From JAYOEY01 sp038116945 (GTDB lineage: Bacteria; Pseudomonadota; Alphaproteobacteria; MPNO01; UBA2964): DNA of 64,000 bases. The stretch is from NCBI GenBank assembly GCA_038116945.1, contig JAYOEY010000013.1, positions 42,374-106,373 on the forward strand. Reading direction: 5' to 3'. Shown here one piece after another: positions 54,002-62,364 of the stretch. Below the pieces are notes generated by a model, which saw only the letters and a list, made by a program, of their open reading frames with translations, searched no databases and was not told where the DNA came from. The translations under genes were made by a program, and so were the position numbers. Position 1 is the first letter of the stretch, and every line of letters begins with the position of its first letter.

Positions 54002-54206
54002 GGCTCCTGTTCCGGGGACGCGTCGCCCGAGACCGGATCAATATCCGGTGCGCGCTGATTTCGATGCCCGAAACCGAATAATCGACGGGGGCCGCCCCGA
54101 TGCCCGCATCCGCCTGAATCCGTTCGAACGCGGTCGCCGATACGAGAATCCCGCCCGTCCCGGCCAGGTCTTCGCCCAGCGTTGCCGCCGCCGAATTCAC
54201 GGCCAT
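53955..54206 (-). pseudogene. Remnant of a class III adenylate/guanylate cyclase domain
   Basis: A minus-strand frame reads AVNSAAATLGEDLAGTGG then ILVSATAFERIQ, which resembles the end of class III cyclase catalytic domains (AVN-S-LGEDLA-ILVS). The upstream Asp-containing part of the domain is absent: the preceding codons do not continue the match, and there is no start signal. The frame ends antisense within the PNPOx gene. This looks like the tail of a decayed gene, but similarity is by eye only. Confidence 0.42.
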
Positions 54207-54341
54207 GGCCGGGCAAGGCTCATGTCCGGTCAACTGCGGAGACGAAATGGCAAACTTTATTGCTTCTTCCGGCTGGGGTAGACTGGCCGCAATTGTGAGG
54301 GAGCCGAAACGGGGGGCGCTTCGCAAGGAAGGAGAATTTCC
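54002..54341. other. 340-bp intergenic stretch before asmA-like gene
   Basis: No complete gene is found. It holds the cyclase-like remnant (minus strand) and, close to 54342, the ribosome site AAGGAAGGAG for the AsmA-like gene. The segment around 54255-54275 is relatively AT-rich (aaatggcaaactttattgc) and may contain the promoter. Confidence 0.55.
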
Positions 54342-56348
54342 GTGAAAAAACTGATTGTCGGCCTTGTGGCCGTGGTCGTCGTCGTGATTGCGGCGGTGGT
54401 TATTATTCCGTTCGTCGTTCCCGCCGATACCATCAAGGAACAGCTTCTTGCGCAGGTCCGGGAGGCGACCGGGCGCGACGCGCGGATCGACGGCGAATTC
54501 AAATTCTCCGTCCTGCCGCGGGCGGAGTTCGTCGCGCGCAAGGTGAGTTTCGCCAACGCGAAGGGCGGCAAGGCGAAGGACATGGTCACGCTCGACGGGC
54601 TGAACGTCCAGGTTGCCCTGTTTCCGCTGATCGGCGGCAATGTCGAAATCGACGCGTTCGTCCTCGAAAAGCCGGTGATCAGCCTGGAGATCGACCGCAA
54701 TGGAAAACCCAACTGGCAGTTCGATGGCGGAAAGGCTTCCGGCGGCAAGGAAGCGGAAAGCAAACCGGAAGCCGGTTCCGGCGGGCTCGGCCTGAGCGGG
54801 CTCAAGCTCGGCGATGTCCGCCTCGTCGACGGCAAGGTAAGCTATTCGGATGCGCGTACCGGCAAGACCGAAGTGATTGACGGCATCAATCTGAGCGTAT
54901 CGTTGCCGTCGCTGTCGAGCCCGATGAAGGCGGACGGTTCGCTGGTCTGGAACCGGGAAAAGATCGCCCTGGCGCTGGGCATCTCGAACCCGAACGGATT
55001 TCTCGGCGGCAACAGCACCGATTTCCAGACGACGATCGGCGCTTCTCCGGTAAAGCTGTCCTTCAAGGGCAAGGCCTCCGGCGGGAAGACGGTGAAGGCT
55101 GGCGGCGCGCTCGATCTCGACGTGCCGTCGATCCGCAAGCTGGCGGCGTGGGCCGGTTCCCCGCTGGATGCGCCGGGTTCCGGGTACGGGCCGCTCAAGA
55201 TTGCCGGAGACGTCTCGGTGGACGGGGCGAAATACGCCTTCCGCAACGCCAGGCTGTCGGTCGACAGGATATCCGGAAACGGCGAGGTGGCGTTCGACGG
55301 CAGCGGCAGGAAGCCCAGCGTGACAGCGAAGCTCGCGCTCGGCATGCTCGATCTCAACCCGTATCTGCCGCCGGAGAAATCGGCTGCCGGCAATGGCGGC
55401 GCTGCAAAGCCTGCCGCGGGCGGCGGCAAGACATCGTCGCAGGAATGGAGCGACGACCCCATCGACCTCAGCGGGCTGCGGGCGGCCGACGCGTCGCTCG
55501 ACCTGTCGGTGGCGGGCATCCTGATCCGCAAGATCAGGATCGGGCAGTCCGACCTCGGGGTCCGGCTTAAAGACGGCGTCCTGGTCACAGATCTGAAAAA
55601 AATGGCTCTCTATCAGGGAACCGGCAAGGCGAGGCTGATGGCCAACGGCGCAGGCGCGGTGCCGAGCATCGCCATGGATTTCGACCTGGCGAAGTTCCAG
55701 GCGAACCCGTTTCTCAAGGACGCCGCGGATTTCGAGCGGCTGGAGGGGACGGCCAACGCCGATATGAAAGTTACCGCCACCGGACGTTCCCAGCGCGAGC
55801 TGGTCAAGGCGCTCAACGGCGGCGGCAAGGTGACGTTCCTCGATGGCGCGATCCGGGGGATCAACCTCGCGGCGATGGTGCGCAATATCGCGACCGCCTT
55901 TCTCGATCCCAAGGCGCGCGAAACCCAGAAAACGGATTTCGCCGAGCTCGGCGGCACCTTCACGATCCGCAACGGCATCGTGAGCAACAGCGATCTGCTG
56001 CTGAAATCGCCGCTGCTGCGCCTGTCAGGCAAGGGTACGGTCGATCTGCCGAAGAAGTTCGTCAATTACCGGATTGAGCCCAAGCTTGTCGCCTCGACGA
56101 CCGGGCAGGGCGGGTCGGCCAGCGCAGCGGGCATCAAGGTGCCGGTCATCGTTTCCGGCCCGTTCGACAATGTCGATTACCAGCCCGATCTTGCCGGCGC
56201 GCTGGGCGGCATCGCCGATGCGCCGGCCAAGGCGATCGAGTCGATCAAGGGAATGATCCCGGGGCAATCCGGTTCGGGCGGCTCGCCGTCCGGAGGGTCG
56301 GCGGCTCCCGACCCGATCAAGTCGCTGAAAGGGCTGTTCGGCAGATAG
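54342..56348 (+). CDS. AsmA-family outer-membrane biogenesis protein
   Basis: 668 aa. One N-terminal transmembrane segment (residues 4-26) is followed by the AsmA domain entry (IPFVVPADTIKEQLLAQV...TGRDARIDGEFKFSVLP) and a C-terminal block (PLLRLSGKGTVDLPKKFVNYRIEP). AsmA relatives are long periplasmic proteins that help phospholipid or envelope homeostasis. Starts at GTG 54342 with a strong ribosome site. It is transcribed alone, convergent with the sulfatase gene. Confidence 0.9.
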   Translation: MKKLIVGLVAVVVVVIAAVVIIPFVVPADTIKEQLLAQVREATGRDARIDGEFKFSVLPRAEFVARKVSFANAKGGKAKDMVTLDGLNVQVALFPLIGGNVEIDAFVLEKPVISLEIDRNGKPNWQFDGGKASGGKEAESKPEAGSGGLGLSGLKLGDVRLVDGKVSYSDARTGKTEVIDGINLSVSLPSLSSPMKADGSLVWNREKIALALGISNPNGFLGGNSTDFQTTIGASPVKLSFKGKASGGKTVKAGGALDLDVPSIRKLAAWAGSPLDAPGSGYGPLKIAGDVSVDGAKYAFRNARLSVDRISGNGEVAFDGSGRKPSVTAKLALGMLDLNPYLPPEKSAAGNGGAAKPAAGGGKTSSQEWSDDPIDLSGLRAADASLDLSVAGILIRKIRIGQSDLGVRLKDGVLVTDLKKMALYQGTGKARLMANGAGAVPSIAMDFDLAKFQANPFLKDAADFERLEGTANADMKVTATGRSQRELVKALNGGGKVTFLDGAIRGINLAAMVRNIATAFLDPKARETQKTDFAELGGTFTIRNGIVSNSDLLLKSPLLRLSGKGTVDLPKKFVNYRIEPKLVASTTGQGGSASAAGIKVPVIVSGPFDNVDYQPDLAGALGGIADAPAKAIESIKGMIPGQSGSGGSPSGGSAAPDPIKSLKGLFGR

Positions 56349-56364
56349 GACGGGATGCGGCGGT

Positions 56365-57969
56365 CTACGCCCGCCCCATTGGCGCAGGCGACAGGTCGCA
56401 ATGGTCGATCTGCGCCTGTACCAGCCGTTCCAGCATCTCGGCCCTGACGGCGGCGTGGGCCGGCGAATCCCACAAATTGCGGAATTCCTGCGGATCGTCT
56501 TTCAGGTCGTAGAGCTCCCCCCAGCCTTGCCCGGCATAGACCGAAATGCGCCAGCGATGGGTGATCAGCGACCGGGCGCGCGGGTTTTCGCCCAGCTCCA
56601 GGATGGCACGCTGGTTGTCTTCCTCGATCAGGTGCGCACCCCGGCCGCCGTCGAGCGAGGGATTTTCGACGAGTGCCTGGAGGCTGCGCCCCTGCATGCC
56701 GTTGTAAGGATGGACGCGGGCGCGGTCGAGGATTGTCGCCGCGATATCCATCGTGCCGCTGATGGCGTCCGATGACGCGCCGGACGCGCCGCGTTCCGGG
56801 TCGGCGCAGACGAAGGCGACGCGCACCAGCTCGCGGTAATGCGCCGGCCCCTTGCGCAGCATCGAATGGTCGCCAAGGTGATCGCCGTGATCCGACGTGA
56901 AGATCACCACCGTGTTTTCCGACAGTCCGCACTCTTCCAGCGCGCGGAGAATCTTCCCGACGCCGTCGTCGACCATGCTGATCATGCCGCAGGTCAGCGC
57001 CCGCGCCTCAAGCGCTTCGCGCAGCGTGATGCCGTAGGACATGATGCCGTCCTCCGGCGGTTTGCCTTCGTCGCGGGCCTTGAGCAGCGCCGCGACATGC
57101 GGCGGCGGCGTCCAGTCGTTCGCCGAATAGGAGGCAGGCTCCTCCATGTCTTCCGGTCTGAACATGTCCCAGTACTTGCCGGGAGGCGTAAAGGGGTGAT
57201 GCGGATCGGGGAAGGACGCCATCAGGAAGAACGGCGCGTCGCTGCCGGACGCCGCATATTCGCGGATCCAGCCATCGGTCTGCTGCGCGATATAGGCGGT
57301 GGGGTAGAGTTCCTCCGGCAGGGCGGTGCGCCAGGCCTGCCGGACGACGTAATCGTGCGGCAGCCCGTTCTTCGGTCCGCGCAGGCTGTCGGCATCCGCG
57401 CGCTGCGTCCTCAGCCAGTGGGCGTAATCGCCACCCACCTCGTCGCCATGCCCGTAGCACATGTCGACGTGATCGAAACCGTAGAACGGCGTTTTGATCT
57501 TCGCACTGGCGCTTTCCCAGTAGGCGGGGAGTTCCTGGCCGTAATCTCCGTCGTGATAGGCGTCGAGCCGCGCCTCCGCGAAGCCGTCGGACGGGGGGGC
57601 GTATCCTTCGGGCGCAGGCGGGGGCGATGTCAGCGGCGGGAAATCGGTGAAATTCTGCAGGTGGCTCTTGCCGATCAGGGCAGTCGAATAACCGGCGGCG
57701 CGCAGCATCGCCGGAAAGGTGTTCGAATTCAGGGACAGCGGAATACCGTTATGCCGCACCCCGTGAACGGACGGAGTCCGGCCGGTCATGAGGGTGGCAC
57801 GGTTCGGCATGCAGACCGGGTTGGAGACATAGAAATTGTCGAACCGGACGCCCCGGCCGGCGATCGAGTCGATATGAGGCGTCCGGACGACATTGTTGCC
57901 GTAGCAGCCGAGAAAATCGGCGCGATGCTGGTCGGTAATGAACAGCAGGAAATTCGGTCTGTCTGCCAA
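56365..57969 (-). CDS. Sulfatase, formylglycine-dependent type I family
   Basis: 534 aa from TTG 57969, which follows GAAGGAG. The formylglycine motif is C53-M-P55-N-R57, read as C-x-P-x-R, and the metal site begins at DQHRAD (Asp13). It hydrolyses a sulfate or phosphonate ester after Cys-to-formylglycine conversion by a maturase not in this window. No signal peptide is seen, so it acts in the cytosol. It lies 26 bp after the ornithine cyclodeaminase-like gene. A frame to 58029 starts at GTG without a site and overlaps that gene. Confidence 0.9.
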   Translation of the reverse strand: MADRPNFLLFITDQHRADFLGCYGNNVVRTPHIDSIAGRGVRFDNFYVSNPVCMPNRATLMTGRTPSVHGVRHNGIPLSLNSNTFPAMLRAAGYSTALIGKSHLQNFTDFPPLTSPPPAPEGYAPPSDGFAEARLDAYHDGDYGQELPAYWESASAKIKTPFYGFDHVDMCYGHGDEVGGDYAHWLRTQRADADSLRGPKNGLPHDYVVRQAWRTALPEELYPTAYIAQQTDGWIREYAASGSDAPFFLMASFPDPHHPFTPPGKYWDMFRPEDMEEPASYSANDWTPPPHVAALLKARDEGKPPEDGIMSYGITLREALEARALTCGMISMVDDGVGKILRALEECGLSENTVVIFTSDHGDHLGDHSMLRKGPAHYRELVRVAFVCADPERGASGASSDAISGTMDIAATILDRARVHPYNGMQGRSLQALVENPSLDGGRGAHLIEEDNQRAILELGENPRARSLITHRWRISVYAGQGWGELYDLKDDPQEFRNLWDSPAHAAVRAEMLERLVQAQIDHCDLSPAPMGRA

Positions 57970-57995
57970 GATTTTCTCCTTCAACTTCCGAAAAA

Positions 57996-59057
57996 TCAGC
58001 TCTGCGAATATTTCTCGGCGGCGAGCCACTCGCGCGGGATCGTGCGGTTGGTGCCTTCCTTTTCCATCTTGCGATAGATCACGGCGCCGGCGGCGGCGAA
58101 CTGCATGCCGAGCCCGGTATTGTTCTTGTAATAGACGATGGTGCCGTCGCGCTGCTTTACCGATGCCTTTCCGGCCAGCACGTCTCCGAGTTCGTAAACG
58201 TCTTCCTGCCGGACGGTTCCGTCCTCGATGCGGTCGAGCAGCTCCGTCTGATTGTTGGCGACCACGCTGTCCCAGTCGTTGACGACGATCTCGCTGGCCC
58301 GGGCGAACACCTTTTCATCGACCTCGGTCCGGAAAGCGGTCAGGTCCGTATTGACGATGGTCACTACCATCTGACCGTCTTCCAGTAGATCGCCATCGAA
58401 CAGCGGGTTCGTCGTGTTGCTGGCACAACAGACGAGGTCGGCGCCGGCAATCGCCGCTTCGGGCCCGTCGACCGGCACGATCTCGACGCCGGGCAGATCG
58501 ACATGGGTATGAAAATTGGCACGGTGCGCGACGGTCGGACTGTAAACCCGGAGGCGCTGGATCGACGGACGAACCGCGCAGATTGCCCGGGCGCAGCTTC
58601 GCGCCTGGCGTCCCGTGCCGAACAGCGCGGCCTCTGCGATGTCGTCGCGGGCGATCGCATCGACCGCTGCGCCGGTGGTTGCGGCGACCCGCATCCCGCT
58701 GAGATAGGATTCATGAACGAACGCGAGCGGCTCGGCTGTCGCCATGTCGTAGAGCGTGATGACCGTCCAGTTGACCGGCTCCGGGTTGCTCTGGACCTTG
58801 CGGCCCGATCCGTTGTCCTTGAGGATCATGTTGGAACCGGCCCGGACGCAGGCGATCCCGTAGGTCGGCACCGCGCCCACATGAACGTTGGCCATGTACT
58901 GCCGTTCCGGGTCCGGGCTGTCGGCGCGATAGCGGACGCGCGGCAGCGTCTTTGCGTTCCCTTCCGCATAGTCGCGGAAGGCCACCTGCATCGCCTCGAT
59001 GCATTCCTCCATCGTGAGATGGCGGCGGACGTCGTCGTCGGTGATGATGATGGCCAT
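57996..59057 (-). CDS. Ornithine cyclodeaminase/mu-crystallin family protein
   Basis: 353 aa. The opening IIITDDDVRRHLTMEECIEAMQVAF and the NAD-binding region ALFGTGRQARSCA are diagnostic. Members include ornithine and lysine cyclodeaminases, alanine dehydrogenases and imine reductases; the substrate must be tested. ATG at 59057 is used; a TTG at 59060 is equivalent. It is upstream of the sulfatase in the same operon. Confidence 0.87.
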   Translation of the reverse strand: MAIIITDDDVRRHLTMEECIEAMQVAFRDYAEGNAKTLPRVRYRADSPDPERQYMANVHVGAVPTYGIACVRAGSNMILKDNGSGRKVQSNPEPVNWTVITLYDMATAEPLAFVHESYLSGMRVAATTGAAVDAIARDDIAEAALFGTGRQARSCARAICAVRPSIQRLRVYSPTVAHRANFHTHVDLPGVEIVPVDGPEAAIAGADLVCCASNTTNPLFDGDLLEDGQMVVTIVNTDLTAFRTEVDEKVFARASEIVVNDWDSVVANNQTELLDRIEDGTVRQEDVYELGDVLAGKASVKQRDGTIVYYKNNTGLGMQFAAAGAVIYRKMEKEGTNRTIPREWLAAEKYSQS

Positions 59058-59261
59058 CAAAGTCTCCCCTGCTGCCGGGTCCGTTCATCGCGGCGCGCGA
59101 GGGCCAAGGTATAACATTGGCGGCGAAGTCTCGCTCCCTGCGGGCCGAATAATTCTGACGGCGTTCGTCGAATGGTCCCTTTCGACAGTGGCGCGCTCCC
59201 GGGCGGTACGCTGTCCGGCCGGAATCCCGGCAACGCCGCACGGTCGCGGAACCGGGACCGT

Positions 59262-60380
59262 TTAGGGATGTGTGGCGGTGTCCAGCAGGGCGACGACATG
59301 TTCGCCGATCGCCATCGAGGACGTCAGCCCCGGCGATTCCAGGCCGTACAGGCAGGCAAGGCCGGGGACGCCGTGATCGGCGGGGCCCTGGATCATGAAA
59401 TCGATGTCGTTGGCGCGTTCGCGGCCCAGCTTGGGACGGATACCGGCCCAGCCGGGCACAAGGTCGCCGTCCTCGATGCCGGGCCAGAACAGGCGCGCGG
59501 CCTCGTAAAACCAGGCGGCGCGGGCGGGATCGACCGTGTAATCGACCTTGTCGATGAACTCCGTGTCGGGTCCGAAACGCATCTGTCCCGCCATGTCGGG
59601 GCTGACATGCACGGCATGGGCATGCTCGCCCGGCAGCGGATAGATCAGCCGGGAAAACGGTTTCTTGCTGGGGGCGACGAAATAGCAGCCCCGCGCGAGG
59701 ATGATCTCCGGCACCGTGGCGGGCGGGATGCCGTCGATCGCGCGGGCGACGTCTGCGGCATTGTGCCCGGCCGCGACCACGCATATGGAACAGGCGATCG
59801 TCATCGGGCTCTCGCCGCCGACATCGAGCTCTATCCCGTTGCCGGTGACGCGCCCGCCTTCGACCGGTGCGTTGACCGCCAGCACTGCCCCATTGTCTTC
59901 CGCATCGCCCAGATAGGCGCGCATCAGCTCGGGCGCATCGACGATGCCGGAGGTCGAGGAAAACAGCGCGGCGCTGAATTTGAGCTCCGGCTCCATCTCA
60001 TGGATTTCCTCATTCGACAGGAAATCGATTTCCTGAAGCCCGTTGCCGTTGGCCTTTTTCTTGAGCGCATGCAGCGCCGGGATCTGGTCGTCGCTGGTGG
60101 CGACCACCAGCTTGCCGCACTGGCTGTGGCCGACGCCGTGCTCGGGACAGTAGCGGTAGAGCAGCTCCTTGCCGCGAAAGGCAAGCCGGTTCTTGAGGCT
60201 GCCCGGCGGGTAATGGATGCCGGCATGGATGCAGCCGGTATTGCGCGACGAGGTATGCAGCCCGAACGCGTCCTCGGCTTCGAGGATCACGACCTCGCGC
60301 CCTGTCATGGAAAGCGCTCGCGCGATGGCGAGCCCCACGACGCCCGCGCCGATTACGATGCAGTCTGTTCTTTCGGTCAT
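59262..60380 (-). CDS. DAO-type FAD oxidoreductase, LhgO-like
   Basis: 372 aa. GAGVVG at residues 11-16 is the FAD motif; the sequence (SSRNTGCIHAGIHYPPGSLKNRL) and the late GLESPGLTSSMAIGEHV match the L-2-hydroxyglutarate dehydrogenase group of the D-amino-acid-oxidase superfamily. It oxidises an L-2-hydroxy acid or an amino acid. It is divergent from the Gfo/Idh/MocA copy at 60531. 204 bp separate its stop from the cyclodeaminase start. Confidence 0.88.
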   Translation of the reverse strand: MTERTDCIVIGAGVVGLAIARALSMTGREVVILEAEDAFGLHTSSRNTGCIHAGIHYPPGSLKNRLAFRGKELLYRYCPEHGVGHSQCGKLVVATSDDQIPALHALKKKANGNGLQEIDFLSNEEIHEMEPELKFSAALFSSTSGIVDAPELMRAYLGDAEDNGAVLAVNAPVEGGRVTGNGIELDVGGESPMTIACSICVVAAGHNAADVARAIDGIPPATVPEIILARGCYFVAPSKKPFSRLIYPLPGEHAHAVHVSPDMAGQMRFGPDTEFIDKVDYTVDPARAAWFYEAARLFWPGIEDGDLVPGWAGIRPKLGRERANDIDFMIQGPADHGVPGLACLYGLESPGLTSSMAIGEHVVALLDTATHP

Positions 60381-60430
60381 GGGTGAACTTTAGGAGGCGC
60401 CGGTGTTTCCGGCAATGGTGGTCGGCCCTC

Positions 60431-60475
60431 TCCCTGACCCTCCCCCGCATGCGGCGGGAGGCTGGGGAGGGGGTT
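60431..60475. repeat. GC-rich interspersed palindromic element
   Basis: Within the 150-bp divergent spacer lies a G/C block with nested inverted repeats: CCGCATGCGG (a perfect 10-bp palindrome) flanked by CTCCC and CGGGAG, with further CCCT/GGGG tracts outside. It recalls the hairpins of the repeat at 63647-64000 and is likely a genome-wide REP-like element. It could also contribute to transcription control of the divergent genes. Confidence 0.45.
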
Positions 60476-60530
60476 ATCTCGTTCCGGATTGGCCGCTAAG
60501 CTTCCCCGACAACTGAATTTTGGAGACATC

Positions 60531-61484
60531 ATGTTCAATCTCGCCATCATCGGGCTCGGCGGCTGGGGCCGGAATCTCGTGAAATCGGTCCAGGGAACCA
60601 GCGACACGGTCCGCTTTGCCGCCGCAGTCAGCCGCGATCCGTCGCGCATCGCCGATTTCTGCGGCGAGAACGATATGACCGCGAGCGACGATTACGCCGC
60701 CGTGCTGGCCGACAGTTCGATCGATGGCGTTGTCGTCGCCAGCGCGGGGCACCTGCACGCGGAGCACGGCCGGCAGGCGGCGGAAGCCGGCAGGCATGTG
60801 ATGATCATCAAGCCCTTCGCCAACTACAGGAAGGACGCCGAGGCGGTGTACGAGGCGGCGGACAGGTCCGGCACGCTGGCCGCGCTCGGGTTCGACCGCT
60901 GTTTCGCGCCCTCCTTCAAAACGCTGCGCGCGCGTATCGGAGAGCTGGGAAAAATCCTCCACGCCGAGGGCGATTTCTGCGTCGACAGGGTGCGTCACTA
61001 CGAGGCCGGGGACTGGAAGACCAGCCTCGAATCCAACCCGCCCGGCAGCCTCGCCGATCACATGCTTTACACGATGATCGAGCATCTCGGCCCCGTCGAA
61101 AGCCTGATCTCGCACGGCTATTCGCAGATGGTGGAGGGGTTCGTCGATTCCTCGACCGTCATGATGACATTCGCATCCGGCGCCAGCGGATCGCTGACCG
61201 CCATCGGCTCCACCGCGCGGTTCGAGCGGCTGCACCTGTTCGGCAGCGACGGCTCGGCGGAGCTGCGCGGCAATACCGAAATCACCTTCCAGCCGATCTC
61301 GGGAGACGCCGAAACCGTGAAGCTGGAGCCCGCCAACATGCTGCGCGATCAGCTCGAAACCTTTGCCGCCGCTGCCGGCAGCGAACGGCCCTGGCCGGTG
61401 CCGCCGGAAGACGCCATCGCCGCGGTCGCGGCGCTGGAGGCGATGCGGGCATCGCACAATTCGGGAATGCCGGTTGTCTTGTAG
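60531..61484 (+). CDS. Gfo/Idh/MocA-family oxidoreductase (copy 2)
   Basis: 317 aa with Rossmann GLGGWG at residues 8-13 and the IKP variant at 93-95. The first 100 residues align without gaps to the protein at 994, with about 43 identities by my count. TGGAGAC precedes the ATG at 60531. The gene is followed after 51 bp by a dienelactone hydrolase gene, with which it may share an mRNA. Substrate unknown. Confidence 0.88.
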   Translation: MFNLAIIGLGGWGRNLVKSVQGTSDTVRFAAAVSRDPSRIADFCGENDMTASDDYAAVLADSSIDGVVVASAGHLHAEHGRQAAEAGRHVMIIKPFANYRKDAEAVYEAADRSGTLAALGFDRCFAPSFKTLRARIGELGKILHAEGDFCVDRVRHYEAGDWKTSLESNPPGSLADHMLYTMIEHLGPVESLISHGYSQMVEGFVDSSTVMMTFASGASGSLTAIGSTARFERLHLFGSDGSAELRGNTEITFQPISGDAETVKLEPANMLRDQLETFAAAAGSERPWPVPPEDAIAAVAALEAMRASHNSGMPVVL

Positions 61485-61535
61485 CGGCCGCCGTTCCATT
61501 CTTTCGGAAACGCCAGGGAGAACAGGGAGAATTCA

Positions 61536-62276
61536 ATGGGCCAGCATATCGATTTCGCCATCGGCGACGTTCAGACCCGCGCCTATGTCGCGTTGCCGGA
61601 TGGGGCCGGGCCGCACCCCGGCGTGGTGGTGACGTTCCACAAGGACGGGCTCGACGATTTTACCGAATGGCTGGTCGACGATCTGGCGCGCATCGGCTAC
61701 GCCGCGATCGCGCCCGACCACTATCACGCGATGCCGCCGGGCGAGACCATCGACACCCGCAAGAACTGGCTCGACGACGCGCAGATGACGCTCGACCTCA
61801 AGGCCGCCGCCGACTGGCTGGCGGCGCAGGACAGCGTCGACGGCAGCCGGATCGCGCTGACCGGCCATTGCATGGGCGGACGCACCACCTGGGTCGGCAT
61901 GGTCAGCCTGCCGGGCGTGTTCAGATGCGGCTGCGCGTTCTATTCCGGCAACGCGTTCGGCCAGGTCGGCACGCCGCCGCCGCCGATGGACCGGCTGGAC
62001 GCGATCACCGAACCGGTCTACGGCTTCTTCGGCAACGAAGACAGGAACCCGTCGCCCGACGATGTTGCCGAAATGTCGAAGCGGATGACCGCGCTCGGCA
62101 AGAAACACGAGTTCTTCCAGTATGACGGGGCCGGCCACGCTTTCATGGGCGCGGGCAAATTTCACGAGCACGCAGCCCGCGACGGCTGGACCAGGGCGAT
62201 CAAGTTCATCGCCCGGCATACCGGCGGCCCTGCGCCCGATGTCGGTGCGACCATCATGGATTCGAAAGCCGCCTGA
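61536..62276 (+). CDS. Dienelactone hydrolase family protein (copy 2)
   Basis: 246 aa. The nucleophile is Cys112 in GHCMGG and the triad is completed by an Asp in GNEDRNPSPDD and His in GAGHAFMG. CAGGGAGA precedes the ATG. Same fold as the protein at 43790 but a divergent paralogue. It lies between the Gfo/Idh/MocA gene and a TctC-type gene, suggesting a uptake-plus-lactone-opening module. Confidence 0.87.
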   Translation: MGQHIDFAIGDVQTRAYVALPDGAGPHPGVVVTFHKDGLDDFTEWLVDDLARIGYAAIAPDHYHAMPPGETIDTRKNWLDDAQMTLDLKAAADWLAAQDSVDGSRIALTGHCMGGRTTWVGMVSLPGVFRCGCAFYSGNAFGQVGTPPPPMDRLDAITEPVYGFFGNEDRNPSPDDVAEMSKRMTALGKKHEFFQYDGAGHAFMGAGKFHEHAARDGWTRAIKFIARHTGGPAPDVGATIMDSKAA

Positions 62277-62283
62277 GGACGAC

Positions 62284-62296
62284 GCCCGTTTCGGGC
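62284..62296 (+). terminator. Weak hairpin after the dienelactone hydrolase gene
   Basis: GCCCG-TTT-CGGGC forms a 5-bp stem 7 nt after the stop, followed by an A-rich (aataaaaaata) rather than T-rich tract. It is a poor terminator at best and may attenuate transcription into the next gene, which has its own strong ribosome site. Confidence 0.25.
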
Positions 62297-62364
62297 CAAT
62301 AAAAAATAGCGACTTTTTTAACGGAGGTGAAAACGCGCAGACGCGCGGAAAGGAGAGTTTTACG

